Shown here: positions 53,401 to 62,176 of the stretch, one piece after another
Position numbering within the stretch: position 1 is the stretch's first letter
Layout of the letters: each line of letters begins with the position of its first letter
Assembly (NCBI RefSeq): GCF_046614675.1
Contig: NZ_JBKKJT010000004.1
Location: forward strand, 248,001 to 312,000
Direction: 5' to 3'
Origin: Chryseobacterium cupriresistens
Lineage (GTDB): Bacteria; Bacteroidota; Bacteroidia; Flavobacteriales; Weeksellaceae
Length of the DNA stretch: 64,000 nt
The notes under the pieces: generated by a model
Database searches by the model: none
Told to the model about the DNA's origin: nothing
Seen by the model: only the letters and a program-made list of their open reading frames with translations
Program-made: the position numbers and the translations under genes

Positions 53401-55352
53401 AAACAGGACAGACGGCTACTTATAACAACCTTGCGCCAGGTACTTATACCTTCACCATGACAATGTCTGCGCCAGGGAAACCAGCGTGTACCACTACACA
53501 GACGATTACATTAGCTCCGGTTCCTAGTACCAGCTTCCTGGTTCCGGCATGGCTATGTGTACGTGAACCTATTACATTCACTGCACCGGGATACAACTCG
53601 GCTAATACCTACACATGGCTTTTTGATGGTACAGCGTATGTAGCTTCGGGAGCAACTGCTACGGTTACCTATAATACAAGTGGTGCCAAGACAATACAGC
53701 TAAAAGTAACTACTCCTAACGGATGTGTATATATTTCACCAATTGCAAACATTAGCGTGAATGAAGCTTCCATTGATGGTAATATTTCACCTGTTAACGT
53801 AGTTGCCTGTGCAGGATCTGTTCCTACACTTGTATTTAATGGTTCGGTAGGAACTGCCAGCCAGTATATCTGGATGAATGGTTCACAGCCGGTGCCTGGA
53901 GCTCCAAATTCAATGACATTCACGCCTACTCAGTCGGGAACTTACTGGCCGGTATTGGTATCACCTGATGGTTGTAAAACAAGCATCATGAGTACTAAAC
54001 CTGCAACAGTAACGGTTAAAAATGCTCCATATGTAAATATTTCTGGTAAAGCTACTATCTGTGCAGGATCTTCTACCATACTGACTGGTCTTGTAACAGA
54101 TAATACATTAGAATACCAATGGAAGAAAGCAGGTTCAGTAGTTATACCATGGACTTCTGCTCCTTATCCGATCACTCTTAATACAGGATCATTAGCTGCA
54201 GGTACCTATGTTTATACTCTTGAGGTAAGAACTCCGGGTACATCAGGATGTGTAAGCTCTAAAAACTTTACCCTTACGGTAAGTAATCCGCCATCATCTA
54301 TTACGGCAACGTATAGTTTGGTAAGCTGCCAGCCTTATAAAATCCAGTTAACTGCATCAGGACCATCTACAGGAAATTATAACTGGAGTAATGGAATGTC
54401 TGGTCAGACAATTACAGTCAATGAAGGTGGTGTATTCCAGGTTACTTATACTGCGCCAAGCGGTTGTAAAGTATCCAGCTCTGTGGAAGTACCATTAAGC
54501 CTTGAAAGCCTGATGTGGGTATTCCCTACAGGATGCTATGATGAATGTCTTAGAGAGAAGAATTATATTATAGGACCAAAAGGGGTATTTGATCATCATG
54601 ATTGGATGTTGTTCGGAAACAGTATTCAAACCGGGAACAATAACTTTATCTTCCCGTTATATATCGGCTCTCCTGGTACATACCAATTACAGGTAAATCA
54701 CTTAGGATGCCAGTATACATCAGGAACCATGAATTACTATCCAGGTAAAGATTGTGGATACGAAACAGATTGTAAGATTGAAGGAGATATTAAACCAATG
54801 AAGTGGGTAGGAGACCATTATTCTGTTTCTGGTATTATTCACAATGCCGGAGGACAGCCAATAAGTCTTAATGTTTCAAGTGTTAACGGATACGGAACTT
54901 ATATTCCGTCTATTATTACCATTCCTGCAGGAGGAGTGTATGATTTGAATGCTAATCCGTTAGCTTTCTATCCAAATCCAAACTTCCAGGGTACAGACGA
55001 GGTTTTATTCTATAATGAGACATGTAAGTTTAGTACCAAAGCGGTAGATCCGGAATGGATAGGCATGAGAAGTGCATCAAGAAGTGTTACCGCTGCTGCA
55101 GTTTCTTCTCTGAAAATGATACCAAATCCTGCGAAGGAAAAAGTGAAAATCTCATACAATACAGGTAACGAAAAGTTATTGGCAAAACAGATTACAGTTT
55201 TTGATGCCATGGGCAATGTCAAATTCCGTAAAGAAGTGAAAGCGGCTTCCGGAGAGGTAGACGTGGAAGTTTCCAGCTGGCTGCAAGGCGTTTATATCGT
55301 TATTGTGCAAACGGGAGACACATCATTACAAGGGAAACTAATTAAAAATTAG
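50460..55352 (+). CDS. giant PKD-domain surface adhesin with T9SS sorting domain
   Basis: A 1630-residue secreted protein. The signal peptide ends near LQAQAQ (residue 32). A PKD domain lies at about 145-230 (YFWQFGDGTTSTS), and many Ig/PKD-like beta repeats follow, with spaced Cys pairs and recurrent C-A-G starts (DEICAGTSQTFTA, KATICAGSSTILTG). The last about 75 residues are a type A T9SS sorting domain (LKMIPNPAKEKVKISY, QGVYIVIVQTG, LIKN). It is exported by the type IX system and anchored on or released from the cell surface. It forms a pair with the second T9SS cargo gene downstream, but a terminator lies between them. Confidence 0.88.
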   Translation: MKNNTYFGRQHVFRWLLLCWLLVPWVLQAQAQITWTEEVGCQEFRGEKEGQVPDNGIASSYINSAQCLRVCEKSIDPVKYLVQGSNVSNVQWSVSGGTATISGTGNTLAYVTWGAAGNGSLQAVITYNDGTVETQTICIEKINRPIAKFELLNLDYTVCNNTTVYFDNLSEQNGGSDIVNYFWQFGDGTTSTSTAFEPSHIYTNPGIYTIQLTVTNKCGCQSKYRKEIKVVKSYPVQINCASVVCEGSTEKYNAQDGCNKGQWKVIGGNIINNNGNEIEVVWDQVDPLDGFGYVMYMSECACPEWTTVKIPVILKNAKVKGQDKVCAGKQYTYSIPQWPTTKVNWNVSGPGTGLLVNTQQRNEIVFSATQPGTYHLEATYYNTLLACEGNASIDITVEQPVTISGGTDEICAGTSQTFTATPNVPVIWKVTTGGSTVTSGVVSGPFSYTFNTAGTYTIVAVKQGGDCESNPRIIKVLPIPQPPTGTISGETKVCPGKPYVYTISSVDPGMVPVWSVTNGTIQGSNAGSSVTVIFNTGASSYSVSAQNKSMSNAGCLSAPISFSVAPLDLNTITVNPNPGGPFCPSSTQTFTANLNGIVPDFMEWTFASPNFGSVVGGQGTSNITVNFNEISTTSSTMLNLRVVKCGVTKIISVPVSLLPLPVVSFTNVGGICLGSNLTFSVNQGSITSATGVTFTFANGNTYNTTYNPSGNYSFPNNGYIQNGSGSNVSQTVTVTYTGTNGCNYKPTASANFTIYPETIITVSPVYNILVCDPTTMTPYTLTANSSTGLTNITSWQWFQNNSPISGATTNSYTIGGAGAFGTYRVQAVDINGCVVSSQNINVSQLCPSSGTCNTDPQINFTAAWSGCNTISTSGLTYNGTPDQIEWSSDNVLTLTSPQGQPTATYQTTLAGAHIVFVRLRYGSCWYSKAVEVRKNYEPKFSVSTVCSGGGYNVTLFNSSTIFEINQSSITYTFTSPGQPTQTGQTATYNNLAPGTYTFTMTMSAPGKPACTTTQTITLAPVPSTSFLVPAWLCVREPITFTAPGYNSANTYTWLFDGTAYVASGATATVTYNTSGAKTIQLKVTTPNGCVYISPIANISVNEASIDGNISPVNVVACAGSVPTLVFNGSVGTASQYIWMNGSQPVPGAPNSMTFTPTQSGTYWPVLVSPDGCKTSIMSTKPATVTVKNAPYVNISGKATICAGSSTILTGLVTDNTLEYQWKKAGSVVIPWTSAPYPITLNTGSLAAGTYVYTLEVRTPGTSGCVSSKNFTLTVSNPPSSITATYSLVSCQPYKIQLTASGPSTGNYNWSNGMSGQTITVNEGGVFQVTYTAPSGCKVSSSVEVPLSLESLMWVFPTGCYDECLREKNYIIGPKGVFDHHDWMLFGNSIQTGNNNFIFPLYIGSPGTYQLQVNHLGCQYTSGTMNYYPGKDCGYETDCKIEGDIKPMKWVGDHYSVSGIIHNAGGQPISLNVSSVNGYGTYIPSIITIPAGGVYDLNANPLAFYPNPNFQGTDEVLFYNETCKFSTKAVDPEWIGMRSASRSVTAAAVSSLKMIPNPAKEKVKISYNTGNEKLLAKQITVFDAMGNVKFRKEVKAASGEVDVEVSSWLQGVYIVIVQTGDTSLQGKLIKN

Positions 55353-55364
55353 TGACTTATAAAT

Positions 55365-55388
55365 CAGTGTTCTCTTCGGAGAGCACTG
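55365..55388 (+). terminator. terminator after the adhesin gene
   Basis: A 10-bp stem CAGTGTTCTC/GAGAGCACTG (one G-U pair) closed by a TTCG tetraloop and followed by six T residues, 12 bp after the stop codon. Confidence 0.9.
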
Positions 55389-55422
55389 TTTTTTATAGTA
55401 TGTGATAATTAAATGAATTTAT

Positions 55423-57285
55423 ATGATACAACTAAAAAACAAGCTTTGGGGATTACTATTGATGTTGCCGGTATTATCTTTCAGCCAGACTTACCAGTGG
55501 CAATGGGCAAAACAGGCCGGCGGCCAATCCGGTTCTGCCGATCCGGGGTTTAATTACCAATTTGATGAATCTATACGGGATATTGTTGTAGATAACAATA
55601 ACAACACCTATTATCTCGCAAGTGTATGGAATGGAGGCCAGAATCTGAATGGGGTGGCTGTACCTAATTATGGACTACGTGATCTTATTTTGTTTGCTAC
55701 GGATTGTCAGGGGAATGCACTGTGGTCTACCGTTATTGGCGGATCAGAAGATGGTGAAAATGCCTGGCATATTGAAGTGGATAATAATGGTGGTTTATAT
55801 GTAATGGCTACTCTTTATAATAATTCTTACAGCGGCGATCCTACCGCTCTTCCTATGCATTTTGATGCTACTCACACCATGCCTTTGTATACCTATTATG
55901 ATCAGACAGTAGAACCGGCGCATAAAGCGGCATATCTGCTTAAATATAAAACTTCTGACGGAACATTGGATTGGAGTAAAGCTTTGCAGGGAGATGTCAG
56001 TTATCTCAGCAGACGTTGTGATGTTCAGATGATGTATATGGATTCATCCAAAAATATTCATGCTGTTATGGGTTTCAGAGCAGGAAATCATTTAAATGGT
56101 TTAATTACCGTGCCTTCAACCTTCACTACCTCCTTTCAGTACTATCTGGTTAAATTCAACTATGATAACGGGAGTATGACACCTGCAACGCCACTATTGC
56201 TTCCTATAAGCGGAGGATTAACTGCAGGAGGAACTGATGGTAAAGTAAATCTGCTGTACGATGAAAGCTTAAACAGATACTATCTGGCAGGAAAAAGAAT
56301 GGTAGGAAACTACAGCAGTACTATGGAAAGTCTTTCGTACAATAATATTCCTTTTACAAAAAATGCCTATATACTTGCTTTTAACGGAAGTACCGGAGCT
56401 GAATTATGGAGAAAAGAATTTGACAATAGCTTACCGGCATTTATGGATGATGAAATTCATTCCGTAATCAAAGGTTCAGGTTCTTCAGATATTTATATTT
56501 CTGGACGTTATTTTTCAGGAACAGTTCCTACCACTTTCGGAAACTATTCTTTTCCTGTACAAAATTATCAGGGACAGACTCCTTTTGTGATGAAGCTGAA
56601 TGCTGATGGAGCTGTACAATGGGCAAAAGTTCCGGATGGGCTTACAAGCTTTTCTGCGTACCGTTTCATGAAAGGAAAACTGGCACTGAACGGAAATGAA
56701 CTGGCCTTCGCCAAAGGAAGCTGGAATGAGATTTGGGGAAGCTTTTCAATGACACGTCCTAATTCAGATTTATCAGATCCTTTGCTGGTACGTTTCAATA
56801 AAGATACGGGTGCAGTAATTGGAACCGGAGAAATTCATAGTAATTTTCAGGTTCAGGATGAATTTACAGCCATTGCTGTAGATAAAGATGGAAATTATGT
56901 ACTAGGCGGTCTTTTTCATGACCAGCTCTTTACAGATTCCAATGATAATGTCAATACCATGACAGTAAATGTGACGGGAGGAAAATCCCAGTCTTTCATT
57001 ACTAAATATTCTAAGTCAGCATGCAGCCAGATGTCGGTAGAGGAAGCAGCCGTACACGCAGGAATTCAATTATTCCCGAATCCGGTTCAGGATGTGCTTA
57101 CCATCAGGAGCAAAGAGCCTTTGGTTTCCTATGAAATCTTTGGAACTACGGGACAACTGGTAAAACAGGGAACTTTGAATATGATGCAGGAACAGATCGT
57201 ATTATCTTCTCTTCAGACAGGAGTATATTATATTAAACTTAAAACAAAATCTTCAACAGTAACAGAAAAGATACTGAAGAAGTAA
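55423..57285 (+). CDS. T9SS-exported beta-propeller-like protein
   Basis: A 620-residue protein with a signal peptide ending near LSFSQ (residue 22). It has repeated blade-like units of the type found in SBBP/quinoprotein-like propellers (QWQWAKQAGG, ALWSTVIGGSEDGENAW, AELWRKEF, VQWAKVPDG), with D/N-rich loops such as DVDNNNNTYYLAS-like VVDNNNNTYYLAS. The last about 75 residues are a type A T9SS sorting domain (IQLFPNPVQDVLTIRS, TGVYYIKLKTK, EKILKK). It is secreted to the cell surface. The ligand or enzyme activity is unknown; no catalytic residues stand out. Confidence 0.82.
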   Translation: MIQLKNKLWGLLLMLPVLSFSQTYQWQWAKQAGGQSGSADPGFNYQFDESIRDIVVDNNNNTYYLASVWNGGQNLNGVAVPNYGLRDLILFATDCQGNALWSTVIGGSEDGENAWHIEVDNNGGLYVMATLYNNSYSGDPTALPMHFDATHTMPLYTYYDQTVEPAHKAAYLLKYKTSDGTLDWSKALQGDVSYLSRRCDVQMMYMDSSKNIHAVMGFRAGNHLNGLITVPSTFTTSFQYYLVKFNYDNGSMTPATPLLLPISGGLTAGGTDGKVNLLYDESLNRYYLAGKRMVGNYSSTMESLSYNNIPFTKNAYILAFNGSTGAELWRKEFDNSLPAFMDDEIHSVIKGSGSSDIYISGRYFSGTVPTTFGNYSFPVQNYQGQTPFVMKLNADGAVQWAKVPDGLTSFSAYRFMKGKLALNGNELAFAKGSWNEIWGSFSMTRPNSDLSDPLLVRFNKDTGAVIGTGEIHSNFQVQDEFTAIAVDKDGNYVLGGLFHDQLFTDSNDNVNTMTVNVTGGKSQSFITKYSKSACSQMSVEEAAVHAGIQLFPNPVQDVLTIRSKEPLVSYEIFGTTGQLVKQGTLNMMQEQIVLSSLQTGVYYIKLKTKSSTVTEKILKK

Positions 57286-57319
57286 AAAAACAAAACTGAA
57301 AATCAATAACCTTATATAT

Positions 57320-57348
57320 AAACGGTGTTTCCATTGGAAAACACCGTT
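57320..57348 (+). terminator. terminator after the propeller gene
   Basis: An 11-bp perfect stem AAACGGTGTTT/AAACACCGTTT with a 7-nt loop and a T tract, 35 bp after the stop codon. Confidence 0.88.
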
Positions 57349-57430
57349 TTTTGTTGAAAAAGATCGGTCTGTTCGCAATTTTACAATTTTGGGATTTCGG
57401 AAATGCATTGTTTTGTATAAAATTTTTACA

Positions 57431-57874
57431 ATGAAAAAATTACTTACTCTAAGCGGATTATTACTATTTGCATTCTGGTGTAATGCTCAAAACACTGATC
57501 TTATGAAAACAGTAAGAAAAACCATAGAAGCCAGTAACGGAATCTATGCTGATCTGGCTAATAAAAATGACGGTTCTATCCTGACCCGATATACTGATGA
57601 TGCATGTCTTTTTCCACCCAATGCTGCGCCATTATGCGGAAAGGAACAAATACTTTCTTTCTTTAAAAACGGCCCGAAAGTACATGTTAAGTTCATGATT
57701 CAAAACCTGTACGGAGATGGCAGAACCTCGGTTACCGAAGAAAGTTATTATGAAATGACAGATTTAGAAGGTAAAAAACTGGATGACGGAAAAGTGATCG
57801 TCATCTGGAAAAATACAAAAGACGGATGGAAGATGCATCGTGATATGTTCAGCAGTAATCATCCAGCAAAATAA
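57431..57874 (+). CDS. exported NTF2-like (SnoaL/DUF4440) protein
   Basis: A 147-residue protein from the ATG at 57431, which begins a clear signal peptide (MKKLLTLSGLLLFAFWCNAQ). An upstream in-frame ATG at 57389 would spoil the signal and is rejected. The mature domain has the cone-shaped NTF2 pattern: ASNGIYADLANKNDGSILTR, YTDDACLFPPNAAPLCGKE, and the last strands VIVIWKNTKDGWKMHRDMFS. Such proteins bind small ligands or act as isomerases, so the role here is open. It is convergent with the AraC gene, with only 2 bp between the stops. Confidence 0.8.
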   Translation: MKKLLTLSGLLLFAFWCNAQNTDLMKTVRKTIEASNGIYADLANKNDGSILTRYTDDACLFPPNAAPLCGKEQILSFFKNGPKVHVKFMIQNLYGDGRTSVTEESYYEMTDLEGKKLDDGKVIVIWKNTKDGWKMHRDMFSSNHPAK

Positions 57875-57876
57875 AG

Positions 57877-58695
57877 CTAAAAACCAATATTAACAGCCTG
57901 CTGAAGATCCGTATCATTTTTGATCAGTGAATGTCTGGATGCGGAAGGGGTAATGCCTGTAAATTTTTTAAACTCTTTAATAAAATGTGCCTGGTCATAA
58001 TACCCGCATTCATAAGCTATCGCTGTAAGGGGTTTCCGGGTGTTGAGAATCATGGGCAGGCTTTTGTTAAATCTGGTAACCGCAGCAAAAGATGAAGGGG
58101 GTATCCCGATATGAGCAAGAAAAAGCTTTTGGATATACCTTTCTGACAGCCCTGAAATTTGCGCCATGGCAGGTAAATCTAATGAGTGTTCATTCATAAA
58201 AAACTGTTGGCTGAGTGCCTGGATTGTTGCGGCTTTCTTTATCTGGGATTCATTTTTTTTCAGCTGTTGAAGAAAATACATTTCTAAAACACTGATTTTT
58301 GAATAAAGATCGCCAGCCTGCATGATACGGTCGTATATTTCTCTGCTCTCATTCTTTGTTACATCATACATATCGGTGGCATAGTTGGTAAATTCTGACA
58401 AAGGATCAGAAAAAAATAAGCTGCCGGCATGTGGGTAGATCCTTGCTATAAGGACTGAAGTTTCTTTTGCTGCGCTGAGACGGGTCGGAACAGTGAGATG
58501 TCCCAGCAATTCTATATCCGGAGTATCTTTTTGTTTACCGTTGATTGTGGTAGCAGCAAAACCACCGGAGATATTGATAATCAGATCTACATATCCGCTG
58601 GGGTAAAATACTTCATCCCGGAGATCCTTATCAATGGTAACAATAGTATAACTCTTTATATAAGGTGCTAAGCTGGCGGATGGTAAAATTTGCAT
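57877..58695 (-). CDS. AraC-family transcriptional regulator
   Basis: A 272-residue protein. The N-terminal about 150 residues resemble the DUF6597-type sensor domain (SLAPYIKSYTIV, FYPSGYVDLIINISG). The C-terminal AraC double helix-turn-helix reads MAQISGLSERYIQKLFLAHI, then PLTAIAYECGYYDQAHFIKE, FKKFTGITPS. It is convergent with the NTF2-like gene and divergent from the DUF1826 gene. Target genes are unknown. Confidence 0.85.
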   Translation of the reverse strand: MQILPSASLAPYIKSYTIVTIDKDLRDEVFYPSGYVDLIINISGGFAATTINGKQKDTPDIELLGHLTVPTRLSAAKETSVLIARIYPHAGSLFFSDPLSEFTNYATDMYDVTKNESREIYDRIMQAGDLYSKISVLEMYFLQQLKKNESQIKKAATIQALSQQFFMNEHSLDLPAMAQISGLSERYIQKLFLAHIGIPPSSFAAVTRFNKSLPMILNTRKPLTAIAYECGYYDQAHFIKEFKKFTGITPSASRHSLIKNDTDLQQAVNIGF

Positions 58696-58846
58696 AGCTG
58701 TTGTAGGGGTTAATTCATTGACGGATAGTCTGTTCGAATTTAGGAATAAATATGATATGAATTCAAGAGAAGATTGGTAAAATAAAATTCCATTATAAAA
58801 AGATATCAGGATTTTTGTAGTGAAGGTTTATAAACAACCTATTCCG

Positions 58847-58854
58847 TATTTTTG
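58847..58854 (+). promoter_or_regulatory. candidate -7 element of the DUF1826 gene
   Basis: TATTTTTG fits TAnnTTTG and lies 37 bp upstream of the start at 58892. The nearest upstream TTG is about 27 bp away, longer than the usual spacing, so this is a weak call. Confidence 0.35.
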
Positions 58855-58891
58855 CAGAGAATTAACCCGCTAAAAGGGTTTATTTAAAAAT

Positions 58892-59590
58892 ATGAGCGAT
58901 ACATTTTCTGACAATCCTCAAATAGAGGTGGTTTCTTCTTTTTCCGAACTTGTAAATACCTCTTTTCAGGGAGTCCGGAATGCGGTTTGCTGGCAGAGAA
59001 ACCTGGCCGGTGATTTTACAGAAATTGTTTCCAAGCTTCGTTTGAAAGAGAATATCACAGTAGTTTCTTCAGACGATCTCTTAGCACTGCAGCTGACGGA
59101 AGAGGGGAATGTGGCGAGAGGAATTATCTTACATGATTTGAAATTGTTGACAGATTTCGGAGCTTCACCGGTTCTTAATTTGCTTAAAAACTATGAACGG
59201 GATGAAGAGCTTGGTTTTATTTCAACGGATGTATACTCGTATCATGTAGACCGTTCGCCTGTTGCAACAGATACTTTTCTATGCACTTATCACGGAACAG
59301 CGAGTGATATCATCGCTAATGATCAGGTGGAACAGAAAATTTTAATTCCTGAAGTCCGGGAACAGCTCAAAAAATTATATGATGGCACTGAAGACGAATT
59401 TGAAGACTTCCTGAAAGAGTATTTCTTTGATCTTCATTATCAGCCTAAGCCCGATGCAGAGCCTGTCAATTTAGGAATTGGCCATCTTTGGCGTATTGCA
59501 GTAGATCATCCTGAGCAATCCGCTTTGCCATGTGTTCACAGGGCACCTGTGGAAAATGATGGTGAATACAGGCTTCTCCTGATTTGTTAA
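58892..59590 (+). CDS. DUF1826 family protein
   Basis: A 232-residue cytoplasmic protein without signal peptide. Features recalled from DUF1826 are VCWQRNL near the N-terminus, SYHVDRSPVATDTFLCTYHG in the middle and a CVHRAPVENDGEYRLLLIC end. Several His/Cys/Asp residues (H in YHVDR, C and H in CTYHG, C and H in CVHRAP) could form a metal site. DUF1826 members in other bacteria occur near metal-homeostasis genes, but nothing here supports that context. Function unknown. Confidence 0.75.
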   Translation: MSDTFSDNPQIEVVSSFSELVNTSFQGVRNAVCWQRNLAGDFTEIVSKLRLKENITVVSSDDLLALQLTEEGNVARGIILHDLKLLTDFGASPVLNLLKNYERDEELGFISTDVYSYHVDRSPVATDTFLCTYHGTASDIIANDQVEQKILIPEVREQLKKLYDGTEDEFEDFLKEYFFDLHYQPKPDAEPVNLGIGHLWRIAVDHPEQSALPCVHRAPVENDGEYRLLLIC

Positions 59591-59706
59591 TTCAATTTGC
59601 ATCGAAATCAATGAGGTCATGAAAAATCCAACATCATCAGGATATTGGATTTTCATAATTGATAGACTGAGTTACATATCAGTTATTTATTTTCAGAAGA
59701 TCAGCT

Positions 59707-60966
59707 TCACCATTTTATTTTTATTTTGGGCACTACCTTTTTTATTTCTTTGGCTACATTAGTTCCTGCTTTCCCAAGCTCGTTACTAATGTTTCTGACC
59801 ACCTTTACCGCTTCATGATTTTTTCCGGGGCCGTATTGTAAATCATGAACAGTCGTATTCCATGTTTTGACGATATCGTTGTTAGGACCAAACTGACCTT
59901 TTAAAGCGTCTCCAATCTGGTTTAATCCTTTAACAATCGTATTATTTTTTCCAAAACAGCCGTTGTCACCACCAACTCCGTTTGTTAGACATTTATTTAA
60001 TTCACGATAGGTTAACTGGCCGCCCGCACATCCTGCAAATGCATACGGCTGGCCTCCAGTGCTTACCGCACATTCCACGGCTATTTGAGCTTCTGTATTC
60101 AGATTAAGCTTACTTGCACCATAACAAACCGCAGTTCCCATAAAAGATATTTCTCCACTGTTGGCCTGATCTTTAAAGCAGGAAACTAATTGCTTGAGTT
60201 CAGGATCATTGACTTTATCAGCGAAACAAAGAGGATACATTTCATAATTACCGCCATACTCTTTATAGCATTTCAGCATATCCTGAGTAATTTGTTTTTC
60301 TTTTGAACCGCCTAAAATACTGAGCATACAAAGGCTTTGTTCTTCCATGGTAGCAGAATTTTTGGCACATTTATAAATTTCAAGCTCTTTCTGTCCTGCC
60401 ATATTCGTTACCATACAGTCCCCGAATTTCAACTGGTTTAATGAGCCATCAAAATTCAAAGAATTTTTATAACAATCCACGGCATTCTGCTCACTGGTCA
60501 TCATGACATCCCCATAAGGTTTTTGCTCGTCAATAATCTGGGTGGGTAAAGGTCTTAATCCGTCAGCGGTTTCAATTCCTATTTGATTATCGTACGTAGG
60601 CTTTGGCAGATACATAGGCGGCGGTGGAGGAACTGGAATATTGGAATAACCCACGACGCGGTATCCATATCTGTAATCTAATTCTATAATATTTTTATTA
60701 AAATCCAGGAAAAAAGCCTTTTGATAAGGAATGGCAGACGGCAAGAGTAAATAATTAATTCCGGTCTGATCATATACGGCCTGGCCGGCATTTCCCGGAT
60801 TGCCATCCTGAACAATCACCCCTGTATTGTACATCGTAAAAGACTGACCGTAAGTAGTCAAAAACATCTGTCCGATTGGATAAACCTGCGCAAACAGGAA
60901 GGAACAGAAACTCATCAGTGAAACCAGCGCACTTAAAATGGATAGTTTTTTAATAATTGCGTCCAT
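59707..60966 (-). CDS. secreted protein with six Cys-pair repeats
   Basis: A 419-residue protein with a signal peptide ending near SFLFAQ (residue 27). Residues 28-110 are beta-rich, residues 111-125 are proline-rich (PVPPPPPMYLPKP), and residues 160-340 hold twelve Cys at regular 11-20 residue spacing (165, 184, 200, 213, 233, 247, 263, 281, 299, 313, 326, 337). They form about six helical hairpin units such as LKCYKEYGG...PLCFADK. The C-terminal 80 residues are basic and helical (EIKKVVPKIKIKW). I recognise no family. Disulfide-linked repeats in an exported protein point to the periplasm or cell surface. Confidence 0.65.
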   Translation of the reverse strand: MDAIIKKLSILSALVSLMSFCSFLFAQVYPIGQMFLTTYGQSFTMYNTGVIVQDGNPGNAGQAVYDQTGINYLLLPSAIPYQKAFFLDFNKNIIELDYRYGYRVVGYSNIPVPPPPPMYLPKPTYDNQIGIETADGLRPLPTQIIDEQKPYGDVMMTSEQNAVDCYKNSLNFDGSLNQLKFGDCMVTNMAGQKELEIYKCAKNSATMEEQSLCMLSILGGSKEKQITQDMLKCYKEYGGNYEMYPLCFADKVNDPELKQLVSCFKDQANSGEISFMGTAVCYGASKLNLNTEAQIAVECAVSTGGQPYAFAGCAGGQLTYRELNKCLTNGVGGDNGCFGKNNTIVKGLNQIGDALKGQFGPNNDIVKTWNTTVHDLQYGPGKNHEAVKVVRNISNELGKAGTNVAKEIKKVVPKIKIKW

Positions 60967-61058
60967 GATACTTATTTTTGATAAAGGTACCGTGTAGACT
61001 ATTATCGGGAAATTACCCTTTTTCGCTATTTTTGAAGTTGAAGAGGCTTTATAAATGA

Positions 61059-61084
61059 AAAACAGCCTTGGAAAGGGCTGTTTT
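61059..61084 (-). terminator. terminator of the two-gene ATPase module
   Basis: A 9-bp stem AAAACAGCC/GGCTGTTTT with an 8-nt loop. On the minus strand it runs into TTTTTC, about 130 bp after the stop at 61214. It could also act on the plus strand. Confidence 0.65.
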
Positions 61085-61213
61085 ATGTTTGCGGATTTGA
61101 AATTTTTGAAAGGTTATAAAGGAGGTTGGAGTTATTTCCCGATGCAAAAGTAGTGAATCTTGATTATCAATAAATTATAAATAATAGAAGCACTGTGGAA
61201 ACAACTTTTGTAA

Positions 61214-62173
61214 TTATGTTAAAAAACTATTCATATCAAAAAATAAAAAATAATCACTTGGTGTAGAATATTCATTAATGTTGTATTGATTTGCAGAAGC
61301 ATAACAAATCTGAATATTCTCATTTTTCAATGCAACAAATGCCACAGCTATTGTTGAAATTTTATTATTCAGAGGAGATAAAATAATATTATATTCTTCA
61401 CCATGTGTATTAATAAGATTTTCAACAACTTTTATTGTTTTTTCAATCTCCACACAAGAAAATTCAAATTCTCCAATTATATTAGACTGATATTTTTGTT
61501 TAATCTCATCAAAATTTGCTTTTCCTCTATTACTTAATTGTTCATTAATAGATTCTTCATATGAAGGTCTACCAAGAAGAATAGCATTTGGTTCAAAAGA
61601 ATTAATTATTTCTTCTGTTCTTTCATTCTCAAAACCATTCAAAATTACCAACATTAATTTTTTACTTGGTAATATCATACCTGAATAGCCAAAAATAGAT
61701 CGTATATAACGAACACCTCTTGTTAACCATTCACATGGATAATTTTCTGCTGGTGTATATACTAACTGAATATTAGATCTGTTTAAATACCACTCATTAT
61801 TCAGGGCTTTTAATAGTATTAGTAAAACTTCTCTTGTGAAAGTTGTTATGTCAATAATTATATTGAGTTTTTCATGAGGGTTCTGATCTTTATAAAAACC
61901 AGTCAGTTTTTCTAATATAATATCATATGTTTCAAGCGGATTATTTTTAGGATGCTGAATTGTTTTTAAATATGGCATCCTATTTTCTAACTCTTTAAGA
62001 TTTTCATAAGATACAGTATAATTCTCATCAATATGAAAAATAAATCCATTTTTTACACGATCCACATCTAGTGCCAAAGGAAAGGATTTTGATCTAGTTT
62101 CAAACCCTGATGAACAAATAAATAAATCAATATTATTTATTACTGAATATAAATTAGAAAATTGTACTTTCAT
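61214..62173 (-). CDS. unknown protein of the ATPase module, Rossmann-like
   Basis: A 319-residue AT-rich gene product with no signal peptide. The N-terminal half alternates beta and alpha: DLFICSSGFETRS (16-28), KLNIIIDITTFTREVLLILL (102-121, a strand followed by DITTFTRE and a helix), then VYTPAENYP. The DITTFTRE segment recalls the phosphate-binding loop of CARF or other nucleotide-sensing Rossmann domains; this is a resemblance only. The C-terminal half (about 170-300) contains a second similar domain with NAILLGRPSY and NIILSPLNNKISTIA. It lies 3 bp after the ATPase gene and is clearly co-transcribed with it. The function is not recognised. Confidence 0.6.
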   Translation of the reverse strand: MKVQFSNLYSVINNIDLFICSSGFETRSKSFPLALDVDRVKNGFIFHIDENYTVSYENLKELENRMPYLKTIQHPKNNPLETYDIILEKLTGFYKDQNPHEKLNIIIDITTFTREVLLILLKALNNEWYLNRSNIQLVYTPAENYPCEWLTRGVRYIRSIFGYSGMILPSKKLMLVILNGFENERTEEIINSFEPNAILLGRPSYEESINEQLSNRGKANFDEIKQKYQSNIIGEFEFSCVEIEKTIKVVENLINTHGEEYNIILSPLNNKISTIAVAFVALKNENIQICYASANQYNINEYSTPSDYFLFFDMNSFLT

Positions 62174-62176
62174 ATT

